A stretch of DNA of 64,000 nt from Burkholderiales bacterium RIFCSPHIGHO2_12_FULL_63_20 (GCA_001770775.1 MESA01000011.1:5079-69078); one strand, 5' to 3'; positions 47,003-60,062 are shown, numbered from the stretch's first letter. Program-made: numbers and translations. Notes: generated by a model from the sequence alone, not told the origin.

Positions 47003-47662
47003 TCAGATCCGGTGCGACACCGTGGTCATGACCTTGGCGGCCAGGCGCATCAAGCCTTGAACCGGCTTGGGCAAGGGCACGCCGCCGGCGCGTTCGGCCG
47101 CGTTGGCGTGCTGCACCTCGTCGTCACGCATCTGCGCCACGATGGCGCGAGAGGACTGGTCCCCTGCAGGCAGGCGGTCCATGTGACTGTTGAGGTGGTG
47201 CTCCACCTGACGCTCGGTTTCGACCACGAAACCCAGGCTGATCTTGTCACCGGCCTTGGCGGCCAGCAGGCCGATGCCAAAAGCACCCACGTACCACAGC
47301 GGGTTGAGCAAGCTGGTGCGGCTGCCCAGTTGCTTGAGGCGCTGCTCGGTCCAGGCGAGGTGATCGGTCTCTTCGCGAGCGGCTTCATCAAACTGGGCTT
47401 TGAGCACCGGGTCGTTGGTGCCCCAGGCCTGCGAGGCGTAGAGCGCCTGCGCGCACACCTCACCCACATGGTTCACCCGCATCAGGGCGGCCGACAGGCG
47501 CTTGTCTTCGGCGCTCAACTCACCATCGGGCTGCGCCGCCTGCGGACAGGGGCGCGCCGCCTGGTGCTCGGCAAACACCGTGCGCAAGGCCGTGTCAAAC
47601 GACATGATCAGACGGTCCGTGCCGTCGTGGCGAATGGGCGAAGCAGACGTGGGCGTGTTCAT
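47003..47662 (-). CDS. coq7: Demethoxyubiquinone hydroxylase Coq7
   Basis: 219 residues. Hydroxylates 2-polyprenyl-3-methyl-6-methoxy-1,4-benzoquinol in ubiquinone synthesis using a di-iron centre. The ligand motifs are visible: [15 protein letters not shown] (Glu and His), [16 protein letters not shown] (ExxH), [13 protein letters not shown] (ExxxxEHH-like) and [11 protein letters not shown] (ExxH). An Ala/Pro-rich N-terminal extension of about 50 residues precedes the fold. It is convergent with the OsmC gene. Confidence 0.95.
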   Translation of the reverse strand: MNTPTSASPIRHDGTDRLIMSFDTALRTVFAEHQAARPCPQAAQPDGELSAEDKRLSAALMRVNHVGEVCAQALYASQAWGTNDPVLKAQFDEAAREETDHLAWTEQRLKQLGSRTSLLNPLWYVGAFGIGLLAAKAGDKISLGFVVETERQVEHHLNSHMDRLPAGDQSSRAIVAQMRDDEVQHANAAERAGGVPLPKPVQGLMRLAAKVMTTVSHRI

Positions 47663-47730
47663 AGCCGTGGATGTTAACGCCGCGCGCCCCGCCCCCGCTT
47701 GCGATGCATCAGCGAGGCGTCAGGACTGAC

Positions 47731-48885
47731 TCAGCGTTGCATCAGGCCGCGGCTGCGTGAGATGGACAGCAGCAGGCCCAGCGCCAGCCCCAGCGTGACC
47801 ATGGCCGTGCCGCCATAGCTGATGAAGGGCAAGGGCACGCCCACCACCGGCAAGATGCCGCTGACCATGCCCAGGTTGACGAAGGCGTAGGTGAAAAAGC
47901 TCAGCGCGAGGCTGCCCGCCAGCAGGCGCGAGAACAGCGTGGGCGCCTGGGAGGCGATGTAGAGCCCGCGGAAGATCAGCGCCAGGAAGCCCGCCATCAG
48001 CACCAGGGCACCGATCAGGCCATGTTCTTCGGCGTAGCCAGCAAAGGCGAAGTCGGTGGTGCGCTCGGGAATGAACTCCAGGTGGGTCTGCGTGCCCTGC
48101 ATGAAGCCCTTGCCGGTGATGCCGCCCGAGCCAATGGCGATCATCCCCTGGATGATGTGAAAGCCCTTGCCCAGCGGGTCGGCCGTCGGGTTCAGCAGGG
48201 TGCACACCCGCTGCTTCTGATAGCCGTGCAGCACCACCCAGTCCTTGTCACCCTCGCACAGCGTATCCTGAAAACCCACGATCAGGCTGATGCCCACCAC
48301 GCCGGCGATCAGCACCGGCAAAATCAGGCGCCAGCTCAGGCCCGCAAAGAAGATGACATACAAGCCGCCCGAGAGCACCAGCAAGGACGTCCCCAGGTCA
48401 GGCTGCTTGAGCACCAGGCCCACCGGGAGCAACAAGAGCCCGGCCGCCGCAGCGTAATCGAGTCCACGCAACTGCCCCTCGCGGCGCTGGAACCACCAGG
48501 CCAGCATCAAAGGGGTGGCGATCTTGAGCAACTCGGACGGCTGGATGACGATGCCGATGTTGAGCCAGCGTGTGGCGCCCTTCTTGGTGATGCCAAACAG
48601 CGCGGTGGCCACCAGCAGCACCACGCCCACGGTGTAGAGCGGCACGGCCAGGGCCATGAGGCGCTGGGGCGGCACCTGTGCCACCACGAACAGAATCACC
48701 GCGCCCAGCATCATGTTGCGGCCGTGCTCGATGAAGCGGGTGCCATGGTCGAAGCCCACCGAGTACATGTTGACCAGGCCCAGGGCGCACATGCCCAGGA
48801 TGATCGCCAGGAACGGCAGGTCAAAGCCCTGAAAGATGGGCGCCAGGCGCTGCCACCACGACGGTTTGGCAAAGGCGACGTTCAT
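47731..48885 (-). CDS. rodA: Peptidoglycan glycosyltransferase RodA
   Basis: 384 residues, about ten membrane helices. SEDS-family enzyme that polymerises lipid II in the elongasome. Seen: the WLNIGIVIQPSEL segment, KQPDLGTSLLVLSGG and, near the end, FISYGGTAMVTLGLALGLL, all family features, plus a long periplasmic loop containing GITGKGFMQGTQTHLEFIPE. It overlaps the mrdA stop by four bases (ATGA) and is the last gene of the mreBCD-mrdA-rodA run. Confidence 0.97.
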   Translation of the reverse strand: MNVAFAKPSWWQRLAPIFQGFDLPFLAIILGMCALGLVNMYSVGFDHGTRFIEHGRNMMLGAVILFVVAQVPPQRLMALAVPLYTVGVVLLVATALFGITKKGATRWLNIGIVIQPSELLKIATPLMLAWWFQRREGQLRGLDYAAAAGLLLLPVGLVLKQPDLGTSLLVLSGGLYVIFFAGLSWRLILPVLIAGVVGISLIVGFQDTLCEGDKDWVVLHGYQKQRVCTLLNPTADPLGKGFHIIQGMIAIGSGGITGKGFMQGTQTHLEFIPERTTDFAFAGYAEEHGLIGALVLMAGFLALIFRGLYIASQAPTLFSRLLAGSLALSFFTYAFVNLGMVSGILPVVGVPLPFISYGGTAMVTLGLALGLLLSISRSRGLMQR

Positions 48886-51032
48886 GGTTGCTCCCGTGAA
48901 GCGGCGGGCGCGACGACCCCGGCCCCCGAAGGCGCAGGCGCCGAGGGCTTCGGCGGCTCGGGTTGAGAAGGCGCTGAAGGAGGCACCAGCGGCTGCGACG
49001 CGGGCACCGCCACCGACGCAGCCCCCGATGCAGACGCGGCGGGCGGCGGGGTGGCCGCCGCATCCTCGGCATCGAACGCATTGCGGCGCGGGGGCAGCGG
49101 CACCTCGGCCACCGGACGACGCTGCCCGATGGGCGCGGCAGCCCGCGCCTGCTGCACGGCCACGATGTCTTCCTCGCTGGGGTAAAGGCCCAGCAGCAAA
49201 TAGTCGAGCACCCGACGGGCAATCGGTGCGGCCGCGGCGGCGCCGAAACCGGCATTCTCCACGATGATGGCCAGGGCCACGCGCGGGTTCTCGACCGGCG
49301 CGAACGCCTCGTAGAGAGAGTGGTCGCGACGGTACTCCTCCGTCCGCGAGGCCACGTACTTTTCGTTCTGCCGCAGGCCCACCGCCTGTGCCGTGCCGGT
49401 CTTGCCCCCGCTGGTGTAGGCTGCGCCGGCAAACACCCGGGTCGAAGTGCCTTCCTGGGTCACACCGTACATGGCTTCGCGGATCAGAGCTGTGTGCTCG
49501 GGCTGAAAGTCCAGGGGTGTCTGGGGCACCCGCTCCGGTAGGCGACGCTCTCGGGTCACGACGTTCTCGATCTGGCGCACCAGTCGCGGCTCATAGCGCT
49601 TGCCGTCACTCACCACGGTAGACAGCGCCGTTGCCACCTGCAGCATGGTGAAGGTGTTGTAGCCCTGGCCGATGCCCAGAGAGATCGTCTCGCCGGCATA
49701 CCAACGCTTTTGTTCCGGACGACGGTAGGCCTTGCGTTTCCATTCGGTCGAGGGCAGGATGCCGGCGACCTCACCCTGCAGGTCGATGCCGGTGAACCGG
49801 CCAAAACCCAAGGCCGACATCTCCTGGTGGATCAGGTCGACGCCCATTTCGTTGGCCAGCGAGTAGAAATAGACGTTGCTGGACTCGACGATGGCGCGGC
49901 GCATGTTCATGGCCCCGCCGCGCTCGCCGGCCGGGCTGCGGAAGCGGTTGCCGCCGAAGACGAACACGCCGTTGTCCATGATCACTGTGTTGGCCGCGCG
50001 CTTGCCGCTGTGCAGCGCGGCCAGCGCCATGAAGGGCTTGTAGGTCGACCCCGGCGGATAGGTGCCGCGCAGAGCCCGGTTCAGCAAGGGCTTGTCGGGC
50101 GACTCGTTGAGCGCCTTCCAGCTTTCCGTGTCGATGCCGTCCACGAACAGATTGGGGTCGAAGGTGGGCTTGGAGACGAAGGCCAGCACCTCGCCATTGC
50201 GCGGATCAATGGCCACCAGGGCCCCACGGCGGGAGCCGAACAGGCGCTCGATCAGGCCTTGCAGCTTGATGTCGATGGCCAGGTGCACGGTGTTGCCCGG
50301 CGTGGCGGGGTGCGAGCGCAACAGCCGCACGGCCCGGCCGCCCGCACTGGTTTCCACCTCTTCAAAGCCGGTGATGCCATGCAGCTCACGTTCGTAACTT
50401 TGCTCGATGCCCAGCTTGCCGATGCGCTCGGTGCCGCGGTAGTTGGCCTGCTCTTCATCGGGCCAATCGAGCATGGCCTCGGCTTCACGCTGGTTGATGC
50501 GCCCGATGTAGCCCAGCGCATGGCTGGCCAGCTCGCCGTAAGGGTAGTGGCGAAACAGGCGCGCCTGGATGTCGACACCGGGGAAGCGGAAGCGCTGGGC
50601 GGTGAAGCGGGCCACCTCTTCGTCGCTCAGACGGGTGCGGATCGGGATGGACTCGAAGCGCTTGGACTCCTCGCGCAGGCGCTTGAAGCGGCGTCGATCG
50701 CGCGGCTGGATCTCCACGATCTCGGCCAAGGCATTGATGGTGGCCTCGACATCGTCCACCTGGGATGGGGTGATTTCGAGCGTGTAGGCGGAGTAGTTGT
50801 TGGCCAGCACCACCCCGTTGCGATCCACGATCAGACCCCGGTTGGGGACCACGGGTACCACGGCGATGCGGTTGTTCTCCGCGCGGCTGGCCAAGTCATC
50901 GTGGCGGTCGATCTGCAACACCGTGAGGCGATAGACCAGGATGGAGAAACAGCACAGCACGAACACCGCCGCCGCCCACAGACGGCCACGGAACAGACTC
51001 AGCTCGGCATCGATGTTCTTGAGTTCGGTCAT
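48882..51032 (-). CDS. mrdA: Penicillin-binding protein 2
   Basis: 716 residues, transpeptidase partner of RodA. One N-terminal membrane helix (LWAAAVFVLCCFSILVYRL) is followed by the PBP dimer domain and the transpeptidase with PPGSTYKPF (catalytic Ser, near residue 330), ESSNVYFYSLA (SxN) and TSGGKTGTAQAVG (KTG). The last 100 residues are a Pro/Ala/Ser-rich tail, longer than in E. coli (633 residues total) but usual in Burkholderiales. The gene is 25 bases downstream of mreD. Confidence 0.96.
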   Translation of the reverse strand: MTELKNIDAELSLFRGRLWAAAVFVLCCFSILVYRLTVLQIDRHDDLASRAENNRIAVVPVVPNRGLIVDRNGVVLANNYSAYTLEITPSQVDDVEATINALAEIVEIQPRDRRRFKRLREESKRFESIPIRTRLSDEEVARFTAQRFRFPGVDIQARLFRHYPYGELASHALGYIGRINQREAEAMLDWPDEEQANYRGTERIGKLGIEQSYERELHGITGFEEVETSAGGRAVRLLRSHPATPGNTVHLAIDIKLQGLIERLFGSRRGALVAIDPRNGEVLAFVSKPTFDPNLFVDGIDTESWKALNESPDKPLLNRALRGTYPPGSTYKPFMALAALHSGKRAANTVIMDNGVFVFGGNRFRSPAGERGGAMNMRRAIVESSNVYFYSLANEMGVDLIHQEMSALGFGRFTGIDLQGEVAGILPSTEWKRKAYRRPEQKRWYAGETISLGIGQGYNTFTMLQVATALSTVVSDGKRYEPRLVRQIENVVTRERRLPERVPQTPLDFQPEHTALIREAMYGVTQEGTSTRVFAGAAYTSGGKTGTAQAVGLRQNEKYVASRTEEYRRDHSLYEAFAPVENPRVALAIIVENAGFGAAAAAPIARRVLDYLLLGLYPSEEDIVAVQQARAAAPIGQRRPVAEVPLPPRRNAFDAEDAAATPPPAASASGAASVAVPASQPLVPPSAPSQPEPPKPSAPAPSGAGVVAPAASREQP

Positions 51033-51057
51033 GCGGGCTCAGGTCGGGCCAGACCGG

Positions 51058-51573
51058 TCACAGCGGACGGTTTTTGTCACGGTCGGGCGCCCGCCGTTGG
51101 GGCGCCAGCAGCACGATGGACGCCAGTGGCCACAAGGCCGACTCCAGCACCGGCGCAATGAACAGGGTCCAGCCTGGGAAGGCCGCCCCGGCCATCAGGC
51201 GCACCAGCAGGGCCACGGCATGTGCAGCCGCAAACAGCGGCAGGATTTGCGCAGCCTGCGAGGGCACCGTGAACCACAGCAGTCGGCGATGCACCGTGAT
51301 CGCAAAAAAGCTCAACAGGGTGTAGGCCAGCGCGTGTTGACCGAGCAAAGCGCCCTGATGCACGTCCATGAACAAACCGAACACGAAGGCCACGCCCACG
51401 CCCACGCGACGGGGTTGGTGCACGTTCCAGAACACCAAGGCCACGGCCAGCAGGTCGGGCATGCCCGCCCAACGCCCCCAGGGCAAGAGGTTGAGCAGGA
51501 AGGCCACCAGCAGGGAGAACCAGATGAAGACCGGATTGACCGGGAGCAGCAAGGTGCTGCCGCGCGGCATCAT
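51058..51573 (-). CDS. mreD: Rod shape-determining protein MreD
   Basis: 171 residues with five or six hydrophobic segments and the MreD-like pattern VFWNVHQPRRVGVGVAFVFG, then FMDVHQGALLGQHALAY. Inner-membrane member of the elongasome. Its first ATG (51573) overlaps the mreC stop; an AGGAG lies just upstream. Confidence 0.93.
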   Translation of the reverse strand: MMPRGSTLLLPVNPVFIWFSLLVAFLLNLLPWGRWAGMPDLLAVALVFWNVHQPRRVGVGVAFVFGLFMDVHQGALLGQHALAYTLLSFFAITVHRRLLWFTVPSQAAQILPLFAAAHAVALLVRLMAGAAFPGWTLFIAPVLESALWPLASIVLLAPQRRAPDRDKNRPL

Positions 51574-52496
51574 GGCTGGCTCCTGGAAACGCTGACCGCC
51601 TCGGCGGCGGCATCGGCGGCGGTGGCCTCGGGACGCGGCGGCAGGCGTGCCGACATGGGCTGCAAGAGCAACACATGGCGGGAACTGTCGGGTTGGGCCA
51701 GCGGACGCAAGACGATGCGGGCAAAAGCCGAATCAGCCCGGCGGTCCACGCTCACCACCTTGGCCACGGGAACACCCGCCGGGTAGATGCCATCGAGCCC
51801 GGAGGTCTGGAGCTCATCGCCGGCTTGCACATCGGCATTGCCCGCCATGAAGCGTAGCTCCATGCCGGTGGTCTGGGGCAGGCCGTAGGCCACGCCGCGA
51901 TGCTGAGTGCGCACATTGACCACGGGCACGGCCGCGTCCTTGTCCGTGACCAGGGTCACCTCGGCGGTGACCGGATAGACCCGCGTGACCTGACCCACCA
52001 CGCCGCGCTCGTCGATCACCGGAGAGCCCAGGGTCACGCCCTGGCGGCGCCCCTGGTCGATCACGACCTTGCGGGTGTAGGGGTCGGGTGCGTCGTAGAG
52101 CACCTCGGCGGCCAGCGTGCTCACCTCGATGCGGGGGCGCAGCGCCAGCAACTCACGCAGACGCTCGTTCTCGCGCTCCAACTGGCCCATGCGGGTCACC
52201 CGTTCGGACTGCGCCGCCAGTTGCTGCTGGGTGCGGGACTGCAGTGCGCGCGCCTCTTCGACACCCGCTACATAGTGCCCCGCCATGTCCCAGGCTCGCA
52301 CCGGCGCCAGCAGCACGCTTTGCACGGGTTGCAGCAGCGTGGCGGCCACGACCCGCAGCGGCTGCGTCATCTTCCAGCGGGCATCGGCCACCATCAGAAG
52401 GATGGCCAGAGCCGAGAAAAACATCAGGCGTGTGAAGGCCGAAGGACCTTGCTTGAAAAAGGCAGGTGGTGTGCGATCCAGCGTGGCCAGCGGCAT
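51570..52496 (-). CDS. mreC: Rod shape-determining protein MreC
   Basis: 308 residues: a short cytosolic part (MPLATLDRTPPAFFKQGPS), one membrane helix (TRLMFFSALAILLMVADAR), a coiled coil (about residues 65-110) and a periplasmic beta domain containing VVIDQGRRQGVTLGSPVI and VVGQVTRVYPVTAEVTLVTD. It links MreB to PBP2/RodA. The ATG at 52496 is preferred; the frame continues to a TTG at 52526 with no homologous residues. Stop and mreD start overlap (ATGA). Confidence 0.95.
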   Translation of the reverse strand: MPLATLDRTPPAFFKQGPSAFTRLMFFSALAILLMVADARWKMTQPLRVVAATLLQPVQSVLLAPVRAWDMAGHYVAGVEEARALQSRTQQQLAAQSERVTRMGQLERENERLRELLALRPRIEVSTLAAEVLYDAPDPYTRKVVIDQGRRQGVTLGSPVIDERGVVGQVTRVYPVTAEVTLVTDKDAAVPVVNVRTQHRGVAYGLPQTTGMELRFMAGNADVQAGDELQTSGLDGIYPAGVPVAKVVSVDRRADSAFARIVLRPLAQPDSSRHVLLLQPMSARLPPRPEATAADAAAEAVSVSRSQP

Positions 52497-52538
52497 GAAG
52501 GCAAACGGACCCGAAGGTCCGTACAACAGTGGAAGGGG

Positions 52539-53636
<1,098 letters not shown>

Positions 53637-53876
53637 TCACGCACGAGGCTGCACGACCTGTTTGCGGTGGCCCGCTGATGGATGAGACGGGCGGCCCGGT
53701 GGCGACCTCTGCAAGGTTCGCGACACACCCGATCGCCTGTCCGAAAATCTGGCAAACATCCTTTCAAACCGCCTTAACCAACCCTGGACAAATGTGGTTT
53801 GTGGATAACCTAAGATAATACCCCATGGCCTGCCCTCTAACGGGCAGTGCAACCGTCTGTTACCCCTGGAAAAACC

Positions 53877-54176
53877 ATGGCCCTGACCCCTCAAGACGTC
53901 AGTCGCATTGCCCAACTCGCCCGCCTTGAACTGCGCGACGACGAACAGGCTGCGATGCTGACCCAGCTCAACGAGTTTTTTGACATCGTCGAGAAAATGC
54001 GTGCCGTCGACACCTCGGGCGTCGAGCCGCTCTACACCCCGCTGTCGGCCATCGAAGACGTGACGCTGCGCCTGCGCGCGGACGCCGTCACCGAGCCCAA
54101 CAACCGTGAGGCCAACATGGCCAACGCCCCCGCCCAGGATGGCGGCCTGTTCCTGGTGCCCAAGGTGATCGAATGA
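53877..54176 (+). CDS. gatC: Aspartyl/glutamyl-tRNA amidotransferase subunit C
   Basis: 99 residues. Small clamp between GatA and GatB in the complex that amidates mischarged Glu-tRNA(Gln) and Asp-tRNA(Asn). Typical start [19 protein letters not shown] and the conserved [13 protein letters not shown] and LRADAVTE segments. Its stop overlaps the gatA ATG (ATGA). Confidence 0.96.
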   Translation: MALTPQDVSRIAQLARLELRDDEQAAMLTQLNEFFDIVEKMRAVDTSGVEPLYTPLSAIEDVTLRLRADAVTEPNNREANMANAPAQDGGLFLVPKVIE

Positions 54177-55663
54177 GCGCGTTGCATGATCTGACCCTGG
54201 CCCAGCAGAGCCAGGCACTGGCCACCGGCCAGACGACCTCCGTCGCCCTGACCCAGCATGCGCTGGACCGCATTGCGGCCCACGCCGACCTGGGCGCTTT
54301 CCTGCATGTGGACGCCGCCGGCGCGCTGGCCGCGGCCGCCGCCTCGGATGCCCGCCGTGCCGCAGGCCAGGCACTGGGACCGCTTGATGGCGTGCCCGTG
54401 GCCCACAAGGACATCTTCGTCACGCAAGGCCAGCCGACCACGGCAGCCTCGAAGATGCTCAAGGGCTACCAAAGCCCATTCGATGCCACCGTGGTGGCCA
54501 AGCTGAAAGCTGCCGGCACCGTGTCGGTGGGCAAGCTCAACTGCGACGAGTTCGCCATGGGCGGCGCCACCGAGAACTCGGCCTATGGCGTGGCCCGCAA
54601 CCCCTGGATGCGCGCGCAGATCGCGGGCGGCTCCTCGGGCGGCTCGGCCGTGGCCATCTCGGGCCGACTGGTCAGCGGCGCCACCGGCTCCGACACCGGC
54701 GGCTCGATCCGCCAACCGGCCGCCCTCACCGGCATCACCGGCATCAAGCCCACCTATGGCCGTTGCTCGCGCTTTGGCATGATCGCGTTTGCTTCGTCGC
54801 TGGACCAGGCTGGCCCGATGGCCCGCACCGCCGAAGACTGCGCCCTGCTGCTGCAGGCCATGAGCGGTTTCGACGAGCGCGATGCCACCAGCGCCCAGCA
54901 GCCCGTACCCGACTTCGTGGCCGCGCTGACCGCGCCGCGTGCCGGCGCCACCGCCGATGCGCCCCTGCAAGGCCTGCGCGTGGGCGTGCCCAAGGAATTC
55001 TTCGGCGACGGCGTGAGCGCCGATGTGCTGGCCGCCAACCGCGCAGCACTGGCTCAGCTGGAGAGCCTGGGCGCCACGCTGGTGGACATCAGCCTGCCGC
55101 GCACCGAGCTGTCAATTCCGGTGTACTACATCATCGCGCCGGCTGAGGCCTCGTCCAACCTGAGCCGCTTTGATGGCGTCAAGTTCGGCCATCGCGCCGC
55201 CAAGTACAGCGATCTCAACGACATGTACCGCAAGACGCGCGCCGAAGGCTTTGGTGCCGAGGTCAAGCGCCGGATCATGATCGGCACCTATGTGCTGTCG
55301 CACGGCTATTACGACGCCTACTATCTGCAGGCGCAAAAGCTGCGCCGCATGATCGCCGACGACTTCCAGGCGGCCTTCCAGGTCTGCGACGTGATCGCCG
55401 GCCCGGTCTCGCCCACGGTGGCGCGCCCCATTGGTTCCTCGACCGATCCGGTGCAGGAGTACCTCGCCGACATCTTCACCCTGCCCGCCTCGCTGGCCGG
55501 TCTGCCTGGCATGAGCGTGCCCTGCGGCTTTGGTGAACACCAGTTGCCCGTGGGCCTGCAGCTCATCGGTAACTACTGGCAGGAAGCGCAGCTGCTGCAC
55601 ACGGCACATGCCTTCCAGCAGGCCACCGACTGGCACCAGCGCGCCCCCGCCACCCTGGGCTGA
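54173..55663 (+). CDS. gatA: Aspartyl/glutamyl-tRNA amidotransferase subunit A
   Basis: 496 residues, the amidase that frees ammonia from glutamine. The Ser-cis-Ser-Lys catalytic set is visible: VAHKDIF (Lys), [13 protein letters not shown] and [13 protein letters not shown] (both serines). Length and layout are normal. It overlaps gatC by four bases and is followed by gatB after 23 bases. Confidence 0.98.
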   Translation: MSALHDLTLAQQSQALATGQTTSVALTQHALDRIAAHADLGAFLHVDAAGALAAAAASDARRAAGQALGPLDGVPVAHKDIFVTQGQPTTAASKMLKGYQSPFDATVVAKLKAAGTVSVGKLNCDEFAMGGATENSAYGVARNPWMRAQIAGGSSGGSAVAISGRLVSGATGSDTGGSIRQPAALTGITGIKPTYGRCSRFGMIAFASSLDQAGPMARTAEDCALLLQAMSGFDERDATSAQQPVPDFVAALTAPRAGATADAPLQGLRVGVPKEFFGDGVSADVLAANRAALAQLESLGATLVDISLPRTELSIPVYYIIAPAEASSNLSRFDGVKFGHRAAKYSDLNDMYRKTRAEGFGAEVKRRIMIGTYVLSHGYYDAYYLQAQKLRRMIADDFQAAFQVCDVIAGPVSPTVARPIGSSTDPVQEYLADIFTLPASLAGLPGMSVPCGFGEHQLPVGLQLIGNYWQEAQLLHTAHAFQQATDWHQRAPATLG

Positions 55664-55686
55664 TTCACCGAGACGAGAGACACACC

Positions 55687-57165
<1,479 letters not shown>

Positions 57166-57944
57166 CGCCCGCCGGGGCACTCGGTACGGAAGCCACCGGC
57201 ACCGTACCGGGCGCGACCCCGGTCCACATCTTGCGTAAACGCGCCAGTTCGGCGTCGTACAGGGCGTTGAGGCGCACCATCTCGGTCCGCTGTTGCTGGA
57301 TGATGTCGCGCTGGGCCTGCTGCTGCGCGTCGCTGGCCTCGATCTGGGTGCGCAGCTTGCCCGGCAGACGCTTGCCCTTGTAGAACTCGGTTTCGGCATC
57401 GAGCGGCTTGCGCTCGGCACGCAACTCTTCGAGGCGCTTGTCGGACAGGGCGATGCCCTTGTGCAGGTCGTCCATGGCCGCCTGACGGGCCTTGTTGTGG
57501 GCCGCCTCGTCCGGATAGCGCATCAGCAGGTTGCGGTCGCGGCGGATGGCATCTTTCTGCGCCGCCTCGGCCAAGGCGCGCTCGCGCTTGCGCGCTTCGA
57601 CCGCGGCCCGCTCTTCAGGACTCATGCGCGGAGGAATCACCATGCGCTGCGAGCCGTCTTTGTTGAGCACGCGCTGCTCGCGGTCGAGGCACTCGGCGAT
57701 CAGGCGATCGGAGGTCACTCGTTTACCGCTGCCGTCCGTGCAGGTGTAGATGGCCCCGGTGGTCGACTTCGTTTGGGCCGACACGCTGCCGATGCCACCG
57801 GCCCAGACCACCAGACCGGCCAGCGCCAGCGTCGACCAGGCGAAGGAGCGACGGGGGGGGCAAGCGGCAATCAGGGGGCACTTCAGCATGGCAACTCCGG
57901 CAAAGATGGCGAACGCCGCGCCATCGGTTTCATCATAGAACGCG

Positions 57945-58622
57945 TCAAACCCCGTAACGTTGACGGTAGGCGAGCACCGCAGGGTGGAAAGCCGTCAAGG
58001 CCGGGTCGGATTGGGTCTCCAGATAGCGCAACAGGTCGCCCAAGGTGGCAATGGCCACCACGGGCAGCCCGTAGTGCTGCTCGACCTGCTGCACGGCGCT
58101 TTCGGCCGCGTCCTGGCCGTTGGCGGTGGCTTTTTCCTGGCGGTCAAGGGCGATGGTGACGCCGCAAGGGGTGGCTCCTGCCGCCTTGATCAGCTCGATG
58201 GACTCGCGCACGGAGGTGCCGGCCGAAATCACGTCATCGATGATGAGCACGCGGCCCTGCACCGGCGCGCCCACCAGGGTGCCGCCTTCGCCGTGGTCTT
58301 TGGCCTCTTTGCGGTTGTAGGCAAAGGGCTTGTTGTGACCCAGGCGGGCCAATTCGATGGAGACAGCGGCCGCCAGCGTGATGCCTTTGTAGGCCGGGCC
58401 GAAGAGCATGTCGAACTGCAGACCGGACTCGATCAGGCGACGTGCATAGAATTCAGCCAGGCGGCCCAGCTTGGCGCCGTCGTCGAACAAGCCGGCATTG
58501 AAGAAATAGGGCGACAGGCGCCCGGCCTTGGTCTTGAACTCTCCAAACCGCAGCACCTTGGATTGCACCGCAAAGGCCACGAAGTCCTGCGCGAGTGTGT
58601 CGTTGGAAAGGGTGTTGCTCAT
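57945..58622 (-). CDS. pyrE: Orotate phosphoribosyltransferase
   Basis: 225 residues. Joins orotate to PRPP in pyrimidine synthesis. The PRPP-binding motif RVLIIDDVISAGTSVRESI is intact, and FGPAYKGITLAAAVSIELA and FAYNRKEAKDHGEGG carry the usual substrate contacts. Divergent from the exonuclease III gene with only 15 bases between the start codons, so their promoters must overlap the coding starts. Confidence 0.97.
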   Translation of the reverse strand: MSNTLSNDTLAQDFVAFAVQSKVLRFGEFKTKAGRLSPYFFNAGLFDDGAKLGRLAEFYARRLIESGLQFDMLFGPAYKGITLAAAVSIELARLGHNKPFAYNRKEAKDHGEGGTLVGAPVQGRVLIIDDVISAGTSVRESIELIKAAGATPCGVTIALDRQEKATANGQDAAESAVQQVEQHYGLPVVAIATLGDLLRYLETQSDPALTAFHPAVLAYRQRYGV

Positions 58623-58637
58623 GATGAATGGTGTCTT

Positions 58638-59450
58638 GTGTTTCGTCTGGTCTCTCTCAACCTCAACGGCATCCGCTCGGCGGCAACCAAAGGGCTCGTG
58701 CCCTGGGCTGAAAGTGTGTCAGCCGATTGTATGGGCGTGCAGGAGTTGAAGGTGCATGTCAACGACATGCCGGCCCCGCTGAAGGCCTTTGCCGGTATGA
58801 ATGGACATTTTCATCACGCCGAGAAGAAGGGCTATTCCGGGGTCGGGCTGTACACCAAGCATGAACCCTCGGATGTGATCATTGGCCTGGGGGAAGCAGA
58901 TGCGGGTGGCGAGTTTGACGCAGAGGGGCGTTATGTGGAACTGCGTTTCGACAAGCCAGGGCGCAAGCTGTCGCTGATCAGTTGCTACTTTCCCAGTGGC
59001 TCCAGCAGCGAGGAGCGCCAGCAGGCCAAGTTCCGCTTTCTGGACATGATCGAGCCGCATCTGGCCGCCTTGCGTGGGGAGCGCGAGTTCATCTTGCTGG
59101 GTGACGTCAACATCGCCCACAAGGAAATCGACCTGAAAAACTGGAAGGGCAACCTGAAGAACAGCGGTTTCTTGCCGGAGGAGCGGGCCTGGATGACGCG
59201 GCTGCTGGACCCGGCCGGCAGCACCCGTCTGGTGGACGTGTACCGACACCTGCACCCCGACACCACCGAGGAATGCTACACATGGTGGAGCAACCGGGGA
59301 CAGGCCCGCGCCAAGAACGTGGGCTGGCGGATTGACTATCACCTGGCAACGCCTGGGTTGGCCGAGACGGCCCGGCAGGCGGCGGTGTTCAAGGACCAGT
59401 GGTTCAGCGACCATGCGCCGTTGACCATTGATTACGACTTCAGTTTGTAA
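58638..59450 (+). CDS. xth: Exodeoxyribonuclease III
   Basis: 270 residues. Repair nuclease acting at abasic sites and 3' ends. Motifs: VSLNLNGIRSAATKGL, DCMGVQELKV (catalytic Glu), GYSGVGLYTK, ILLGDVNIAHKEIDLKN (Asp/Asn), GWRIDYHLAT and SDHAPLTIDY (catalytic Asp-His). The start is most likely the GTG at 58638; there is no in-frame ATG before the first motif, and the frame upstream runs antisense to pyrE. Confidence 0.93.
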   Translation: MFRLVSLNLNGIRSAATKGLVPWAESVSADCMGVQELKVHVNDMPAPLKAFAGMNGHFHHAEKKGYSGVGLYTKHEPSDVIIGLGEADAGGEFDAEGRYVELRFDKPGRKLSLISCYFPSGSSSEERQQAKFRFLDMIEPHLAALRGEREFILLGDVNIAHKEIDLKNWKGNLKNSGFLPEERAWMTRLLDPAGSTRLVDVYRHLHPDTTEECYTWWSNRGQARAKNVGWRIDYHLATPGLAETARQAAVFKDQWFSDHAPLTIDYDFSL

Positions 59451-59526
59451 GCCGGTGGGGCGGGCATGTTGGCGGGGGCGCAGGGCGCATGCGGTGCGAC
59501 CCTTTTAAAACCAACAATAATATTAA

Positions 59527-59556
59527 TTGACCGCCACATTCTGATGGTGATATAAA
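59527..59556 (+). promoter_or_regulatory. Sigma-70 promoter with AT-rich upstream region
   Basis: TTGACC and TATAAA with an 18-base spacer, preceded by AT-rich TTTTAAAACCAACAATAATA. Predicted start near 59563, giving long leaders of about 187 bases to the hypothetical gene and about 500 to the RRM gene. It is the only obvious element in the non-coding stretch 59451-59749 besides the hairpin at 59630. Confidence 0.75.
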
Positions 59557-59629
59557 GCCTTCTTGCGCAGTGACAGCAACGGCAACGCCTTCTTCAAGGT
59601 GTCAAACCGCCCGATGCTGACCGCATTCA

Positions 59630-59644
59630 GCGACCTTTGGTCGC
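59630..59644 (+). other. Hairpin in the long leader, attenuator-like
   Basis: GCGACC and GGTCGC pair around TTT and are followed by CCTTTT, a terminator-like form with a short T-run. Confidence 0.4.
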
Positions 59645-59749
59645 CCTTTTGGTCTGCCGAGCTGCAGCCAACCGAGCCACTCGATGCTCACGCAGGTCGA
59701 TTCAAGCCTGCGGTCCTGATTGATCAAGATTTCAAATACCACCATCTCC

Positions 59750-59959
59750 ATGGGCAAGTACGTCGTTTCGCCCGCGACACACCCGACCGATTGCGGCCGC
59801 TTCCGCGCCTCCTTCTCGGTCCAACGCTCACACGGCAACGGCAGCTACGCCCGCGTGTTCCGTTTTGACAAAACCTTTGCCTCACGCGACGCCGCCCGGC
59901 TCTTTGCCGTCACCCAGGGCTGGCTGGAAACGTGCATGCCGCAACCTTCCACGTGCTGA
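59750..59959 (+). CDS. Small basic hypothetical protein, 69 residues
   Basis: I do not recognise a named family. The product reads MGKYVVSPATHPTDCGRFRA then a central FSVQRSHGNGSYARVFRFDK and FASRDAARLFAVTQGWLE, a compact basic fold with a plausible strand-helix order. It sits upstream of the RRM gene behind a shared promoter, which suggests co-expression. The ATG at 59750 is chosen by the look of the sequence; the frame is open from a TTG at 59720. No clear ribosome site. Confidence 0.55.
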   Translation: MGKYVVSPATHPTDCGRFRASFSVQRSHGNGSYARVFRFDKTFASRDAARLFAVTQGWLETCMPQPSTC

Positions 59960-60062
59960 TGGTCTGCGCACAGCAGATCCCATCCCCACCTCCCCGTCGC
60001 TGCGGACTCCACTTCGCACACCCGCACCCTGGCGGTGCACCCTCATTCAGAAAGGCTCTTCC

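Noticed and set aside
53785-53819. Promoter TGGACA...GATAAT for gatC
   Set aside because: The spacing between the best-looking boxes is wrong, so I could not define a promoter in this gap.
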